Position numbers and translations under genes: made by a program. From contig JADJRO010000001.1 in the NCBI GenBank assembly GCA_016712145.1, positions 310,001 to 374,000 of the forward strand: a stretch of DNA of 64,000 nt, in the 5' to 3' direction. Below the pieces are notes generated by a model. It made no database searches. It saw nothing but the letters and a program-made list of their open reading frames with translations, and had not been told where the DNA came from. The DNA comes from Saprospiraceae bacterium (GTDB lineage: Bacteria > Bacteroidota > Bacteroidia > Chitinophagales > Saprospiraceae). Below, in pieces: positions 19,134 to 29,031 of the stretch (position 1 is the stretch's first letter; each line of letters opens with the position of its first letter).

Positions 19134-20114
19134 ATGGGACGCAGAATAACATTGGACGAGTTTATAGTTGAAAATCAATTTCAACAAGATCAGGCATCTG
19201 GCGAGTTTTCAGGTTTACTAAGGCATATAGGAATTGCTGCTAAAATTGTAAATCGAATTGTAAATAAAGCCGGATTAATGGATATTCTCGGTGTAGATGG
19301 CAACGTGAATAGTTCCGGAGATACCGTTCAGAAATTGGATATTTATGCGAATGATTTGATGATAGAATACTTGAAAAATTCCGGACTTTGCGCGGGTGTC
19401 GCTTCTGAAGAATTGGATTCTTTTGTTCCATTTAGTGGCATGGCTAACAAAAACAATAAGTATGTGGTTGTAATCGATCCTTTGGATGGTTCTTCTAATA
19501 TTGATGTTAATATTAGCGTCGGAACAATTTTTGGAATATACCAAAGAATCAGTCATGAAAATGAAGAATTACAATTAAGTGATTTTTTGCAAAAAGGGGT
19601 AAATCAAGTTGCTGCAGGTTATGTTCTGTATGGAACATCAACCATGTTGGTTTATACTACCGGACATGGTGTAAATGGTTTCACTTATGATCGAGGTATC
19701 GGCGAATTTTGTTTAAGTCATCCCATTATGAAAATTCCTGCTGCTGGAAATAACTATTCCATTAATCAGGGGTATTATAAACAATTTAGTACAGGAATTC
19801 AACGCTATTTGGACGATTGCGCTGACAAAAGTATGATCCAGCGTTACATTGGTTCTATGGTAGCAGATGTTCATAGAACGATTTGCTTAGGCGGTGTTTT
19901 TCTTTATCCGAATACAATAAAAAATCCTGAAGGAAAACTTCGAATGCTGTATGAATGCAGCCCCTTGAGTTTTGTAATAGAACAAGCAGGTGGTACAAGT
20001 ATTAATGAAAATGGAACACGAATAATGGAAATAGATATCGTGGATTTGCATCAAAGGTCCTCCATTATCATAGGTTCAAATCAAAATGTGGAATCTGTTA
20101 GAAAATATTTGTAA
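19134..20114 (+). CDS. fbp: Class 1 fructose-1,6-bisphosphatase
   Basis: This gluconeogenic enzyme (326 aa) hydrolyses fructose-1,6-bisphosphate in the cytosol. The metal-binding DPLDGSSNID motif is near residue 115, SEELDSF near 87, and the C-terminal catalytic block KLRMLYECSPLSFVIEQAGG near 268. The ATG at 19134 (MGRRITLDEF) was chosen over a TTG six codons upstream because it fits the family N-terminus. The convergent gap to the HhH gene (20115-20283) holds no terminator I can recognise. Confidence 0.95.
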   Translation: MGRRITLDEFIVENQFQQDQASGEFSGLLRHIGIAAKIVNRIVNKAGLMDILGVDGNVNSSGDTVQKLDIYANDLMIEYLKNSGLCAGVASEELDSFVPFSGMANKNNKYVVVIDPLDGSSNIDVNISVGTIFGIYQRISHENEELQLSDFLQKGVNQVAAGYVLYGTSTMLVYTTGHGVNGFTYDRGIGEFCLSHPIMKIPAAGNNYSINQGYYKQFSTGIQRYLDDCADKSMIQRYIGSMVADVHRTICLGGVFLYPNTIKNPEGKLRMLYECSPLSFVIEQAGGTSINENGTRIMEIDIVDLHQRSSIIIGSNQNVESVRKYL

Positions 20115-20283
20115 ATTCTTTTGTTTGATTTTTGTGAAACAATTGCATTTAGCGAGTTTGCATTTTAAGAAACTTTAAAAATTTTTCAAGCATTGCTTGT
20201 AATGTTTAAAACGTTGATTTTGCATTTGTAATACAGCTATATTAAATGTTGTAAATTTGCCTTTAGTTAAAACAGGATTTTCT

Positions 20284-21180
20284 TTAGTTAGGATCTAAAT
20301 AGGCAAGAAGATTTTTATTTATTTCATTGCTTGTTGAAGGTAAATTGCTGAGTATTTCCTGATTGGATGCTTGTGGATGTAATTTCACATAAGCTGAAAT
20401 TAATTTTGCCATTTTGTGCCCTATGTATGGATGTTTTTGCATTTCTGTAAAATTCATTTTTGATAGATTAAGTTTTAAAATTTGCTTGTTTAAAAGAATG
20501 TAATCTTTGATAATCAAGTATAATGAATCTGTTATCCCATAAACTTCTTTTAGCTGATCCGTTTTGTGGAAGCCTCCCAGCAAATCCCGGTATTTAATAA
20601 TTCGAGCTGAAAGTCCTTCTCCGATTCCAGGAAGGGGTAAAAGCTCAGAAGCGGTGCATTCATTTATTTCAATTCTATTTAGTGATACCGGTAGGATGGA
20701 TTTAGATTTTGTCTGGATTTGTTTTTCGTTTTGTATTTTAATATACGGGAGCAGCATGTTGTATTTTTCCATTGAAAGTCCATATATTTTGCCAAATTGC
20801 TCAGGTTTTTTAAAACGAGCACCTGTGTTTAAATAGTTTTGGATTCTTTTATAAACCAATGGCGATATCCCTAATTGAATTGCGGTTTTTTCATCAAGCT
20901 CGTTTGGATCAAATGCATTAAGTTTTACTGTGGTTTTGTCTTCGGATTTAATGATTTTAGGTGTCGCTAAGGTGTCATGTATTTCATTTGCTATTTCAAA
21001 ATTCGAATCTGATAGAATTGTTGAATTGTTTATAGGGCTATATAAATTAGAACTTAAAGTTTCAGGTTGTGAAAATTTATAGGGTAAAATAATAAAACCT
21101 ACAAATAGTAATAGTAAGAAATATAAGCCAAGTCGCTCATTTTTACTTAAAGTAAGCTTATCAAAGCTTGATTTTGTCAT
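20284..21180 (-). CDS. Helix-hairpin-helix protein (ComEA-like)
   Basis: This 298-aa protein has one N-terminal membrane helix (about 17-35) and a periplasmic or extracytoplasmic part with repeated helix-hairpin-helix units: AIQLGISPLVYKRIQNYL near 91, ECTASELLPLPGIGEGLSARIIKYR near 173, and QKHPYIGHKMAKLISAY near 248. Such proteins bind double-stranded DNA. It overlaps the comEC stop by 4 bases (ATGA), so translation is likely coupled to the DNA-uptake channel gene, which supports a natural-transformation role. Confidence 0.87.
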   Translation of the reverse strand: MTKSSFDKLTLSKNERLGLYFLLLLFVGFIILPYKFSQPETLSSNLYSPINNSTILSDSNFEIANEIHDTLATPKIIKSEDKTTVKLNAFDPNELDEKTAIQLGISPLVYKRIQNYLNTGARFKKPEQFGKIYGLSMEKYNMLLPYIKIQNEKQIQTKSKSILPVSLNRIEINECTASELLPLPGIGEGLSARIIKYRDLLGGFHKTDQLKEVYGITDSLYLIIKDYILLNKQILKLNLSKMNFTEMQKHPYIGHKMAKLISAYVKLHPQASNQEILSNLPSTSNEINKNLLAYLDPN

Positions 21181-23129
21181 TTTTGAAGTTTAATGATTAT
21201 TGGATTGTTTTGACTCATGTTTAAATAGGTTGATATTTTGTAATCCTCCCCTTGTATGCATTTAGCATTAGCTTCGGTAAGATTATTTAAATGAAGAATT
21301 TTAGTAGTGCCTTTTTGTTTGAGACAATACAGCTTCATTGAGCATTTTATAGGATGGATACTTACTTCCTCCTGAATTTTACTTGTTAGGGCAATTAGTT
21401 CGCTGAGTGTAATGGAATCCGTGTGATTGATTTTATTTAAGGATCGGTATTTTGAGAGCGTATTGGAATTTGGAGAACTTCCGATTGTATGATGCCCTTC
21501 ACGCAATTCCATTTGGAATGCATTGTTGTATTTATATAATACTAATTCACGACTTTTTGAAATAGTGTATTCAGTGTAGTAAGTACTTAGGCATACCGAA
21601 ACTGCAAATACAAGGCTTTTTATAAGCATACTTGAGTTTTGAGTAATAAAATAAAATTTTAAAAATATAAATGAGCAAAGGATAAGTATGGCTTGGACAT
21701 CGTTTATCCAAATGTTGTCGAGAATAGAATAAGGCGCTTTTTGAATGCATTTCAAACAGCCTACTCCAAATTGAATGAGTTCTTCTGAAAAGATTCCTAT
21801 AAGGCTTGCGAACTTTTGAGAAAATGCAAATAGAAATACTTGTATTGAGCCAAGTATCATGAGTAAAAAAGAAAGTGGAATCCAGATTAAATTCGAGATA
21901 AGGAAGTACAAAGGAAATTGTTGAAAATAGAAGATGCTAATTGGTGAGACCAATACCTGTACAGAACAGGAAATGGAAAATAAATCTCGAATCGGTAACA
22001 GTAATTTTGCTTTAGGAAGCCAAATCCTTTTAAAGTATGGATTGAACCAAATGATACTTAAAACAGCAGAAAATGAAAGTTGAAAACCTATATCAGATAG
22101 AATGCACGGGTTGTATGCTGCCATAAAGAATCCACATGCAAATAAGGTGTTGACCGAATCATTTTTTCGTTTCAGACAGTTTGAAGCCTGAATAAAACTA
22201 AACATAACTGCTGCTCTTAAAATGGATGAACCCAAACCAGTAATCAAGGCAAATGCCCATATTCCGGTAAGAATCAAGATTGATTCCATAAGTTTTGAGT
22301 TCTTGTTTTTTAATTTGCGTATTGGTTTGCAGACTAAGCTTAGAAGATAATAAACAAGTCCTAAATGCAAGCCAGATACAGCTAATATATGAGCTGTTCC
22401 AGTTGAAAGAAAGGCCTGTTTAGTATCTTTATTTAAATCGGTTTTATCACCTAGTATTAATGAAACTAATAAGTTGGCATTCTCTGGTTTGCTGCATGTT
22501 TGAATTAGAATGTTTTTAATTTGAGTAGCTAAATATTGGGTCATTTTGTAAAGCGAATTATTCGATGCACTTTGGAAGTGATCTATCTTTGACATAAAGC
22601 CCTCATAATATATGTGTTTATTTAGTAAATAATCAGGGTATGTATTAAAAGTTCTGGAACTGGAACCATTAATTTTAGTGAGGCATATACTTCCTGATAT
22701 CATATCACCATATTGAAGCGGATAATTAATCGAACGATCCTGGAAGCTTATTTTGCATTGTACGTCTTTGTTATTGATATTTGCAATTGCTATGCAACTG
22801 TGTTTTTTATTTATAAAATTATCGCTGGTAATTTTAAATTCGATCTTTTGAAACTTGTGGGAATTGGAAGAAGGTCCTAAATCATGCACTTGATTGAGGT
22901 GAACGTATTCATTTAAACAAAAGAGAAAGATTGCAATTGTAACCAAGGCTATTGATTTCTTCTTTTTCAGAAGGACAATTAGAAGAATTGATGCGAAGAG
23001 TATAGAAACCAAGCTATTTGCCTGTGTATTTTCATAATACAAGGAATAGTATAAGTTAGTGGCTGCTATGCTAAGGCATAGTCCCAAAAACAAATAAATA
23101 AAAGGCCGGGCAAGGGTATACGCCAGCAT
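21177..23129 (-). CDS. comEC: ComEC/Rec2 family DNA-uptake channel protein
   Basis: This polytopic inner-membrane protein (650 aa) carries the competence domain (about 205-490) with the diagnostic LSTGTAHILAVSGLHLGLVYY stretch near 236. The N-terminal DUF4131-like OB region is about 80-180. The C-terminus lacks a metallo-beta-lactamase domain, as is usual in this phylum. It is expected to pass single-stranded DNA into the cytosol. It overlaps the HhH gene downstream by 4 bases; pilus and ComF-type partners are not in the window. Confidence 0.92.
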   Translation of the reverse strand: MLAYTLARPFIYLFLGLCLSIAATNLYYSLYYENTQANSLVSILFASILLIVLLKKKKSIALVTIAIFLFCLNEYVHLNQVHDLGPSSNSHKFQKIEFKITSDNFINKKHSCIAIANINNKDVQCKISFQDRSINYPLQYGDMISGSICLTKINGSSSRTFNTYPDYLLNKHIYYEGFMSKIDHFQSASNNSLYKMTQYLATQIKNILIQTCSKPENANLLVSLILGDKTDLNKDTKQAFLSTGTAHILAVSGLHLGLVYYLLSLVCKPIRKLKNKNSKLMESILILTGIWAFALITGLGSSILRAAVMFSFIQASNCLKRKNDSVNTLFACGFFMAAYNPCILSDIGFQLSFSAVLSIIWFNPYFKRIWLPKAKLLLPIRDLFSISCSVQVLVSPISIFYFQQFPLYFLISNLIWIPLSFLLMILGSIQVFLFAFSQKFASLIGIFSEELIQFGVGCLKCIQKAPYSILDNIWINDVQAILILCSFIFLKFYFITQNSSMLIKSLVFAVSVCLSTYYTEYTISKSRELVLYKYNNAFQMELREGHHTIGSSPNSNTLSKYRSLNKINHTDSITLSELIALTSKIQEEVSIHPIKCSMKLYCLKQKGTTKILHLNNLTEANAKCIQGEDYKISTYLNMSQNNPIIIKLQK

Positions 23130-23175
23130 AGTGTTTTAAGGTGCATGGCAAAACTATAAAAAAATTTAAATTTTT

Positions 23176-25272
23176 TTAGTAGGATCCCCAAAATCTTCTT
23201 AAGAACCATTCAAGTAGCAGGCAAAATCCTATGATAAAGAAAAGCCATTTTTGGTCAATTAAGGGATTGATCTCAAGGTTTTGTACCAAGATTGATCTGG
23301 ATTTTTCATCTCCAAGCAATTCATTTTGTAAAGAATTCAATTCTGAAGGTACATAGGGCTTTCCTCCAGATTTAGATGCCAAAGATCGCAATAGATTAAA
23401 ATCGGCTACCCGATTGGCGGTTTCTATATTTTGCTCCTGAATGGAAAATTTGCCGTTAGCGGTTAGTTGTTTGCGATTACATTCAGTATGCGCTTGATAA
23501 TTATATTCTCCCGCAGCCAAAGATCCAATGTCTAATGAATAGTAATTATCAACCCGGGAAAAATTATAGTTGAATTTAAGGCCATCGCTATTTGCTATTG
23601 TTAAATCAACATCAGGTTGATTGATTCTTTCATTGTTATCGTTATACAGCTCTCCAAAGAATGTAATATTTTCACCTTCATTAAAAATCCGTTTCGACTG
23701 GCTTATTCGGAATTTCCCTATGATCTTGCTTTGTAGATGTAAATTGAACAGTTTTCGATATGAGTTCAGTAAAAAAATTGAAATGATTTGTATTTAAATA
23801 TTCATTTAATTTCCATTTCCAAATACCTTCACCCAATATATAGGACGATCTGTAAGCGCTTTTATCTGACAAAACCACCAAAGGGTAATTTGTTTCAATT
23901 GTTCCAATCTTCTGATAAAACAAAGTGGATGCGTTTGGATCCAAATTATAGTTCCCAAAAGGTGCATTTAATGGAGGTAGTTTATTTATATAATCAAGAC
24001 TTTGATCACTTAATATAAATTGATTGAAACTAGGTTTGATAATAGGTGTCGCTTCCGAAGTTGTTTTATTTGTTCCACTAATTGAAACAATATCCTGTGA
24101 ATTATTAAATTGATTGATATCAGTTAGAGGACCAAGGATAAACAAGGATGGAATTTGTAATTTTTTGGCAGATTCTATTTGATTTTTTCCAATACCTCCG
24201 GGGCCTGGTAACTGATGAAATACGATTAAGCTGAAATCATTAAAAACTGGCAAATTGTCAGCAATATTTTTGATTACTAAATCATAGTTTTTATTCTCAG
24301 TAACAGCTTCCTTAATTGCAGATAGATCTGGATGAGGTGCGTATGATAATATTAATATTTTCTTTTTTGAATCCAAGACATCTACATAAAATTCACGTGT
24401 ATTGTTTCGGGTCGATGCTTCTCCTTTAATGGGATCAATTGAAATTTTATATTTGTTTAATCCTGGATTATCTGTTTGTACAATAAATTGCTTTGTATTA
24501 AAATACCCTGATTGTGCAATTGTGATCAATTCGTTATTTAACAAGTTCCATTTTCCATCTTGGAATTTACTTAATTTAAGAGAGCTTTTTTCATTTACCA
24601 AATTCCAGGCTTGTAAATCTGTTTCTATCGCAAATTTATCACCGGCATAAACGATCTCATTAAAAAACAAATTCCCAATCCATAAGTCTTTTTCAGGTGT
24701 AGTATCTCCTAATAATATCGGATAAACTGGGAGCTGATTCAAGATACTATTGTAAATTGGACTCTTTCCTGAATTCTGAATTCCATCAGAAGCAAGAATA
24801 ATTCCTCTGATTTTTTGAAGGTCATAAGAATTAGTGACATAGTCTAATGCAGTATTTAAGTTTGTTAATTTACCGGAATATTGATCAGTTTTTTGCTCTC
24901 GGCAGACCATGTCAAATTCCAAATGAAATACTTCGAATTTATCTTTGAGATTGGTTTCTAATTGATCTCTTTCAATTTGAAACTCTTGAATGGAATTACT
25001 CCCTTTTGAAACGATGGATTCACTTACATCCTGAGCAATGATCAAAATAGGCTTTTTGTATACTTTTTTATAGTATTTATATAAGGGATTTAGCAATAAT
25101 ATTAAGATTAAGAACACTGCAGACATCCGCAAGATGCTCAAGGCCAATTTTGACTATAACTTCTGTCAGCTAATTGTGGGCTTTTATAATACATTAGCAA
25201 GCCTGCTAAAAAAGCAAGTAAAAGGCACAAACCGATTGACCACACAGGATATTGAAAACTAAATTGACCCAT
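23176..25272 (-). pseudogene. VWA-like membrane protein, two frameshifts
   Basis: Three consecutive frames build one protein of about 698 aa. The N-terminal piece starts at ATG 25272 (MGQFSFQYPVWSIGL, one TM helix) and runs to SQNW near 25150, where a base seems lost in GGCC and the frame moves to LSILRMSAVFL (second TM). The main piece (to 23681) has a VWA-like fold (IIAQDVSESI, IILASDGIQNSG) and a glutamine-amidotransferase-like region (LILSYAPHPD, LIVFHQLPGPGG). An extra base in GGG (plus-strand CCC 23716-23718) ends it at ETDF; removing it gives HRKFRISQSKRIFNEG and leads through ITFFGELYND into the last piece, which ends in a TM helix (about LFFIIGFCLLLEWFL). Such proteins are common in Bacteroidota and of unknown function. 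Damage is either real or a sequence error. Confidence 0.85.
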
Positions 25273-25383
25273 TACGGATGTATATTAATGCAAATATCAA
25301 TAAATTGATTTCTAATCGCATAAAATAACCATTTATTAACCAATATGTTGATTCGTTAAGCGTTTAAAAATCATTCAATTAAA

Positions 25384-25391
25384 TATATTTG
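25384..25391 (+). promoter_or_regulatory. Candidate -7 box of the secreted AsnB-like gene
   Basis: TATATTTG fits TAnnTTTG and lies 16 bases before the ATG at 25407. It also argues against the TTG at 25389 as a start. The upstream half-site is weak (TTTA at 25363-25366). Confidence 0.42.
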
Positions 25392-25406
25392 TTGTTTACT
25401 AAAAGT

Positions 25407-26687
25407 ATGATGAACAAATTATTATATACGGCAGTCGGTATCCTGCTATTCAATTTTACTGCGATTTCTTCTTATATTTTAGTTCCTATGGACCTAAAGC
25501 AAGCCAATCATTTGAAGGCTTACGGGATTACTTATTGGGTAATTGATCAAAATGTTGAAGCATATTGGTTGCTTAATTACCGAGGTGGAAGTTTTGCATT
25601 CCTTAATTTGAAAACTTTAGAAAAGGAGTGTAAAACCCGTGGAGTGAGCTTTGAAATTATTTCTGACAATGAATTTGACAGAATTAAATCAGAAATTGGA
25701 AATCCTGAAGTAAATCAAGAGCTTATGAAACTTGAAAAGGCTCCTAAAATTGCTGTTTATACCCCGGAATTCAACAATAAAGGAGAGCGAATTCAACCCT
25801 GGGATGATGCGGTCACACTGGCACTAACCTATGCTGAAATCCCTTTTGAAAAAATTTACGACCGTGAAATTTTATCTGGAATGTTGCCTAAATATGATTG
25901 GTTGCATTTACATCACGAGGATTTTACAGGTCAATATGGACGTTTTTATTCAGGGTACCATACCCAACCTTGGTATATTGAAAATCAGAAAAAAGCTGAG
26001 GAGCTCAGTAAATCACTTGGATTTTCAAAAGTCTCTCAATGTAAATTGGAAGTTGCAAAAAAAATTAAGGAATACATTGGCGGTGGAGGCTTTACTTTTG
26101 CAATGTGCTCAGCAACAGATTCGTATGATATTGCACTTTCAGCAGAGGGTATTGACATCTGTGCAGTTTATTATGACGGCGATCCTATAAATGGCAATGC
26201 AAATGCTTTACTTGATTATACAAAAACATTGGCTTTCAAAAACTATAGTTTGAAAGATAACCCATTGGAATACGAATTTTCTACAATTGATAACACGTAT
26301 GACCGCAAGTTAAATCCAGAAAACGATTATTTTGAATTATTTGATTTTTCAGCAAAATGGGACCCGGTACCTACCATGTTAACTCAAAATCATACCAGGA
26401 CGGTCAAAGGTTTTATGGGTCAAACGACCAGTTTTAAACGGGGTTTAATAAAATCAGATGTATTGGTGCTTGGGGAGACAAAATCCGTAGATGAAGTGCG
26501 GTATATACATGGGACGTATGGATACGGAACCTGGACATTTTATGCAGGCCATGATCCGGAAGATTACCAACATCAGGTTGGAGATCCGCCTACGGATTTA
26601 AATTTACACCCCAACTCACCAGGATATCGCCTGATTCTTAATAATGTATTGTTTCCTGCAGCTAAAAAGAAAGAGCGCAAAACATAA
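25407..26687 (+). CDS. Secreted Bacteroidota protein of the type often named asparagine synthetase B
   Basis: The protein (426 aa from the ATG at 25407) begins with a signal peptide (MMNKLLYTAVGILLFNFTAISS). Similar proteins are often auto-named asparagine synthetase B, from my memory of annotations. I see no basis for this: there is no N-terminal catalytic Cys after Met and no SGGxDS ATP-pyrophosphatase loop. Visible landmarks are HLKAYGITYWV near 24, WLLNYRGGSFAF near 44, WDDAVTLALTYAEIPFEKIYD near 132, and GGGFTFAMCSATDSYDIAL near 223, which resembles a nucleophile elbow of class I glutamine-amidotransferase-like or DJ-1-like folds. I call it conserved and exported with unknown activity. 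Confidence 0.75.
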   Translation: MMNKLLYTAVGILLFNFTAISSYILVPMDLKQANHLKAYGITYWVIDQNVEAYWLLNYRGGSFAFLNLKTLEKECKTRGVSFEIISDNEFDRIKSEIGNPEVNQELMKLEKAPKIAVYTPEFNNKGERIQPWDDAVTLALTYAEIPFEKIYDREILSGMLPKYDWLHLHHEDFTGQYGRFYSGYHTQPWYIENQKKAEELSKSLGFSKVSQCKLEVAKKIKEYIGGGGFTFAMCSATDSYDIALSAEGIDICAVYYDGDPINGNANALLDYTKTLAFKNYSLKDNPLEYEFSTIDNTYDRKLNPENDYFELFDFSAKWDPVPTMLTQNHTRTVKGFMGQTTSFKRGLIKSDVLVLGETKSVDEVRYIHGTYGYGTWTFYAGHDPEDYQHQVGDPPTDLNLHPNSPGYRLILNNVLFPAAKKKERKT

Positions 26688-26788
26688 GTTCCGATTATAA
26701 TATTAATAGCCTGAAAAAGTTCAAGTCCAAATTGTTTCTTAATACCTTTAGCTTAATTTTTTATTTTAATACGTTATAATTGGAACAA

Positions 26789-27835
26789 ATGAGATCAAAA
26801 ATTGCAGGGGTAGGATATTATGTACCTGAAACAGTAGTAAAGAACGCTGATTTAGAACTATTAATGGATACTTCTGATGCTTGGATTCAAGAACGCACTG
26901 GAATTCAGGAACGCCGATATGGAAAAGCACACGCGGAGACCACAACCACCATGGGAGCCCGAGCTGCGGAAATAGCAATCCAGCGGGCAGGTATAACTAA
27001 AGAAGAAGTTGACTTTATAATATTTGCCACATTAAGTCCGGACTATTTTTTTCCAGGTTGCGGCGTCCTATTACAACGTGAATTAAAAATAACTTCTTTA
27101 GAAGCACCTGCTTTGGATATTCGAAATCAATGCAGTGGATTTATTTACGGACTTTCAATTGCAGATCAATTTATTAAATCAGGCCAATACAAAAATATTT
27201 TACTGGTTGGAGCAGAAATGCATTCTATGGGATTGGATTTTAGTTCACGCGGTAGAAATGTTACAGTTATTTTTGGGGATGGTGCAGGCGCAGTAGTAGT
27301 TCAGCCAACTGAATCGGAAGGAATATTAAATACCGTCTTACATTCTGATGGGACCTACGCAGAAGAATTAGCTTTTATTAATCCCGGTTGCCATGGGGGA
27401 TATCATCTTGGAAAAGAAGCATTTGGATACACAGATCAAAATTACGGAGGTATTTTTTTAACTGAAAAAATGTGGAATGAGCAAATGATCTTTCCGACAA
27501 TGAATGGACCTTTAGTATTTAAAACCGCAGTAGTTAAATTTCAGGAAGTAATTCTTGAAGCACTTAATAAAGCAGGGCTTCAAGCTGAGGATATTGATTT
27601 ATTAATTCCCCACCAGGCTAATTTACGAATTAGTCAGTTTATTCAGCAGAAATTAAATTTAAGAAATGATCAAGTGTGGAATAACATTCAGAAATATGGA
27701 AATACCACTGCAGCAACCATTCCTATAGCATTAGGAGAAGCTTGGGAGGCGGGTAAAATCAAAGAAGGTGATTTAATTTGTATGGCTGCATTTGGAAGCG
27801 GATTTACCTGGGGAAGTGTACTTTTAAGATGGTAA
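26789..27835 (+). CDS. fabH: 3-oxoacyl-ACP synthase III (KAS III)
   Basis: This enzyme (348 aa) condenses acyl-CoA with malonyl-ACP to start fatty-acid synthesis, or makes related acyl products. The catalytic Cys is residue 115 (RNQCSGFIYGL), His is in PHQANLRI near 276, and Asn in YGNTTAATIP near 310; the terminal GSGFTWGSVLLRW is typical. The ATG at 26789 (MRSKIAGVGYYVPE) is preferred over TTG at 26780. It is followed 36 bases later by the bshB1 gene in the same direction. Several FabH paralogues are common in the phylum, so the exact acyl substrate is open. Confidence 0.93.
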   Translation: MRSKIAGVGYYVPETVVKNADLELLMDTSDAWIQERTGIQERRYGKAHAETTTTMGARAAEIAIQRAGITKEEVDFIIFATLSPDYFFPGCGVLLQRELKITSLEAPALDIRNQCSGFIYGLSIADQFIKSGQYKNILLVGAEMHSMGLDFSSRGRNVTVIFGDGAGAVVVQPTESEGILNTVLHSDGTYAEELAFINPGCHGGYHLGKEAFGYTDQNYGGIFLTEKMWNEQMIFPTMNGPLVFKTAVVKFQEVILEALNKAGLQAEDIDLLIPHQANLRISQFIQQKLNLRNDQVWNNIQKYGNTTAATIPIALGEAWEAGKIKEGDLICMAAFGSGFTWGSVLLRW

Positions 27836-27871
27836 TCATTCCTAAATAAACATTAACCATTATCTATTAAC

Positions 27872-28606
27872 ATGTTATCTTTAAATACGATTCAAGTTGT
27901 TGATATTCTTGCAATTGGTGTACATCCAGATGATGTAGAGCTCAGTTGCAGTGGTACCTTGTTGGGGCATATTTCAAAAGGGTATACTGTAGGCTTGCTT
28001 GATTTGACATTAGGCGAATTGGGAACCAGAGGGAACCCGACATTACGAACAGAAGAAGCGATGAAAGCCGCTACATTGTTGGGGGCTAAATTTAGAATCC
28101 AATTGGATTTACCGGATGGATTTTTTATGTGGAATTATCAGGAAATTGAAAAAATCATACGGGTAGTTCGAGCTGCAAAGCCTAAAATTGTATTTGCCAA
28201 TGCACTTTCAGATCGACATCCAGATCATGGCCGAGCCGCCAAATTAATCGCGGATGCATTATTTTATTCTGGTTTACAAAAAATTGAAACATTTGATATA
28301 AATGGGGCCGCACAAAATCGATGGCGTCCGAATAATTTATATCATTACATTCAGGATCATCAATTAAATGCCGACATCGCATTTGATATCACTGAATTTT
28401 TGGATCAAAAAATAGCGTTGATAAAATGCTTTGGATCTCAATTTTATGATCCCAATTCAAAAGAATTAGATTCGCCAATTTCAGGACAAGATTTTTTCGA
28501 ACTGTTAAAGGCAAAAGCAAAAATTTATGGAAGAAGCATCCATGTGGAATATGCTGAGGGCTTTAACACCACTGGGCCGTTTCAAGTAAAAGATTTACTA
28601 AATTAA
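27872..28606 (+). CDS. bshB1: Bacillithiol biosynthesis deacetylase BshB1
   Basis: This zinc-dependent LmbE-family deacetylase (244 aa) removes acetate from GlcNAc-malate in bacillithiol synthesis. Metal site HPDDVE is near residue 18 and the second metal/catalytic motif DRHPDHGRAAKL near 113; the DLTLGELGTRG stretch near 45 separates BshB1 from other LmbE proteins. BshA and BshC are not in the window. The start MLSLNTIQVVDILAIGVHPDD carries a slightly long leader. The 3' end overlaps the convergent membrane-protein gene by 4 bases. Confidence 0.93.
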   Translation: MLSLNTIQVVDILAIGVHPDDVELSCSGTLLGHISKGYTVGLLDLTLGELGTRGNPTLRTEEAMKAATLLGAKFRIQLDLPDGFFMWNYQEIEKIIRVVRAAKPKIVFANALSDRHPDHGRAAKLIADALFYSGLQKIETFDINGAAQNRWRPNNLYHYIQDHQLNADIAFDITEFLDQKIALIKCFGSQFYDPNSKELDSPISGQDFFELLKAKAKIYGRSIHVEYAEGFNTTGPFQVKDLLN

Positions 28607-29031
28607 TCATTTAGAGTATTCCTTGCAGATTTAATTGCAGGATCTACTAATCGCCACTGATTTGGATACTCCATTGCATTCGTATATTGTGCGGAGCCTA
28701 AACGAAAGGACATTGGTAATTTGTGATTCAGTAAATAGTGATCTTCCAATTTGCAAAAAAAAGCCCGTTTGCAGTTTTGATTTTTATAATTAAATAAGGT
28801 CTTCTCCTTTTGAGTTGATGGATTCTTGAATACACAAAACAAACTGTCAAGTTTAGCTTGTTGACTGTAAATACATAAAGGGGAACTTAATAAAGCACCA
28901 GTAATAACACAGCCCTTTAACCATTTAAACAAAGCTGTGCCAAAAACAAGCCATAGAATTCCTTTTATTAAGAAAAACAGAAAGCCAGCAAGCCCAAGTT
29001 TTTTAAAAAGATTTTTATATTTCTCGTTCAT
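28603..29031 (-). CDS. Small membrane protein of unknown function
   Basis: I do not recognise a characterised family. The 142-aa protein has two hydrophobic stretches near the N-terminus (about 12-30 and 40-55, LAGFLFFLIKGILWLVFG and VITGALLSSPLCI) and a mostly soluble rest with five further Cys. Its ATG overlaps the TAA of the carboxylase beta gene by one base (TAATG), so it is probably translated from the same mRNA. Confidence 0.7.
   Translation of the reverse strand: MNEKYKNLFKKLGLAGFLFFLIKGILWLVFGTALFKWLKGCVITGALLSSPLCIYSQQAKLDSLFCVFKNPSTQKEKTLFNYKNQNCKRAFFCKLEDHYLLNHKLPMSFRLGSAQYTNAMEYPNQWRLVDPAIKSARNTLND

Noticed and set aside
20115..20283. Repeated TTGCATTT in the gap between fbp and the HhH gene, also at 5552, 15723 and 15751
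   Set aside because: The copies are short, imperfectly spaced and AT-rich; some are simply promoter-like half-sites. No array or palindrome is formed.
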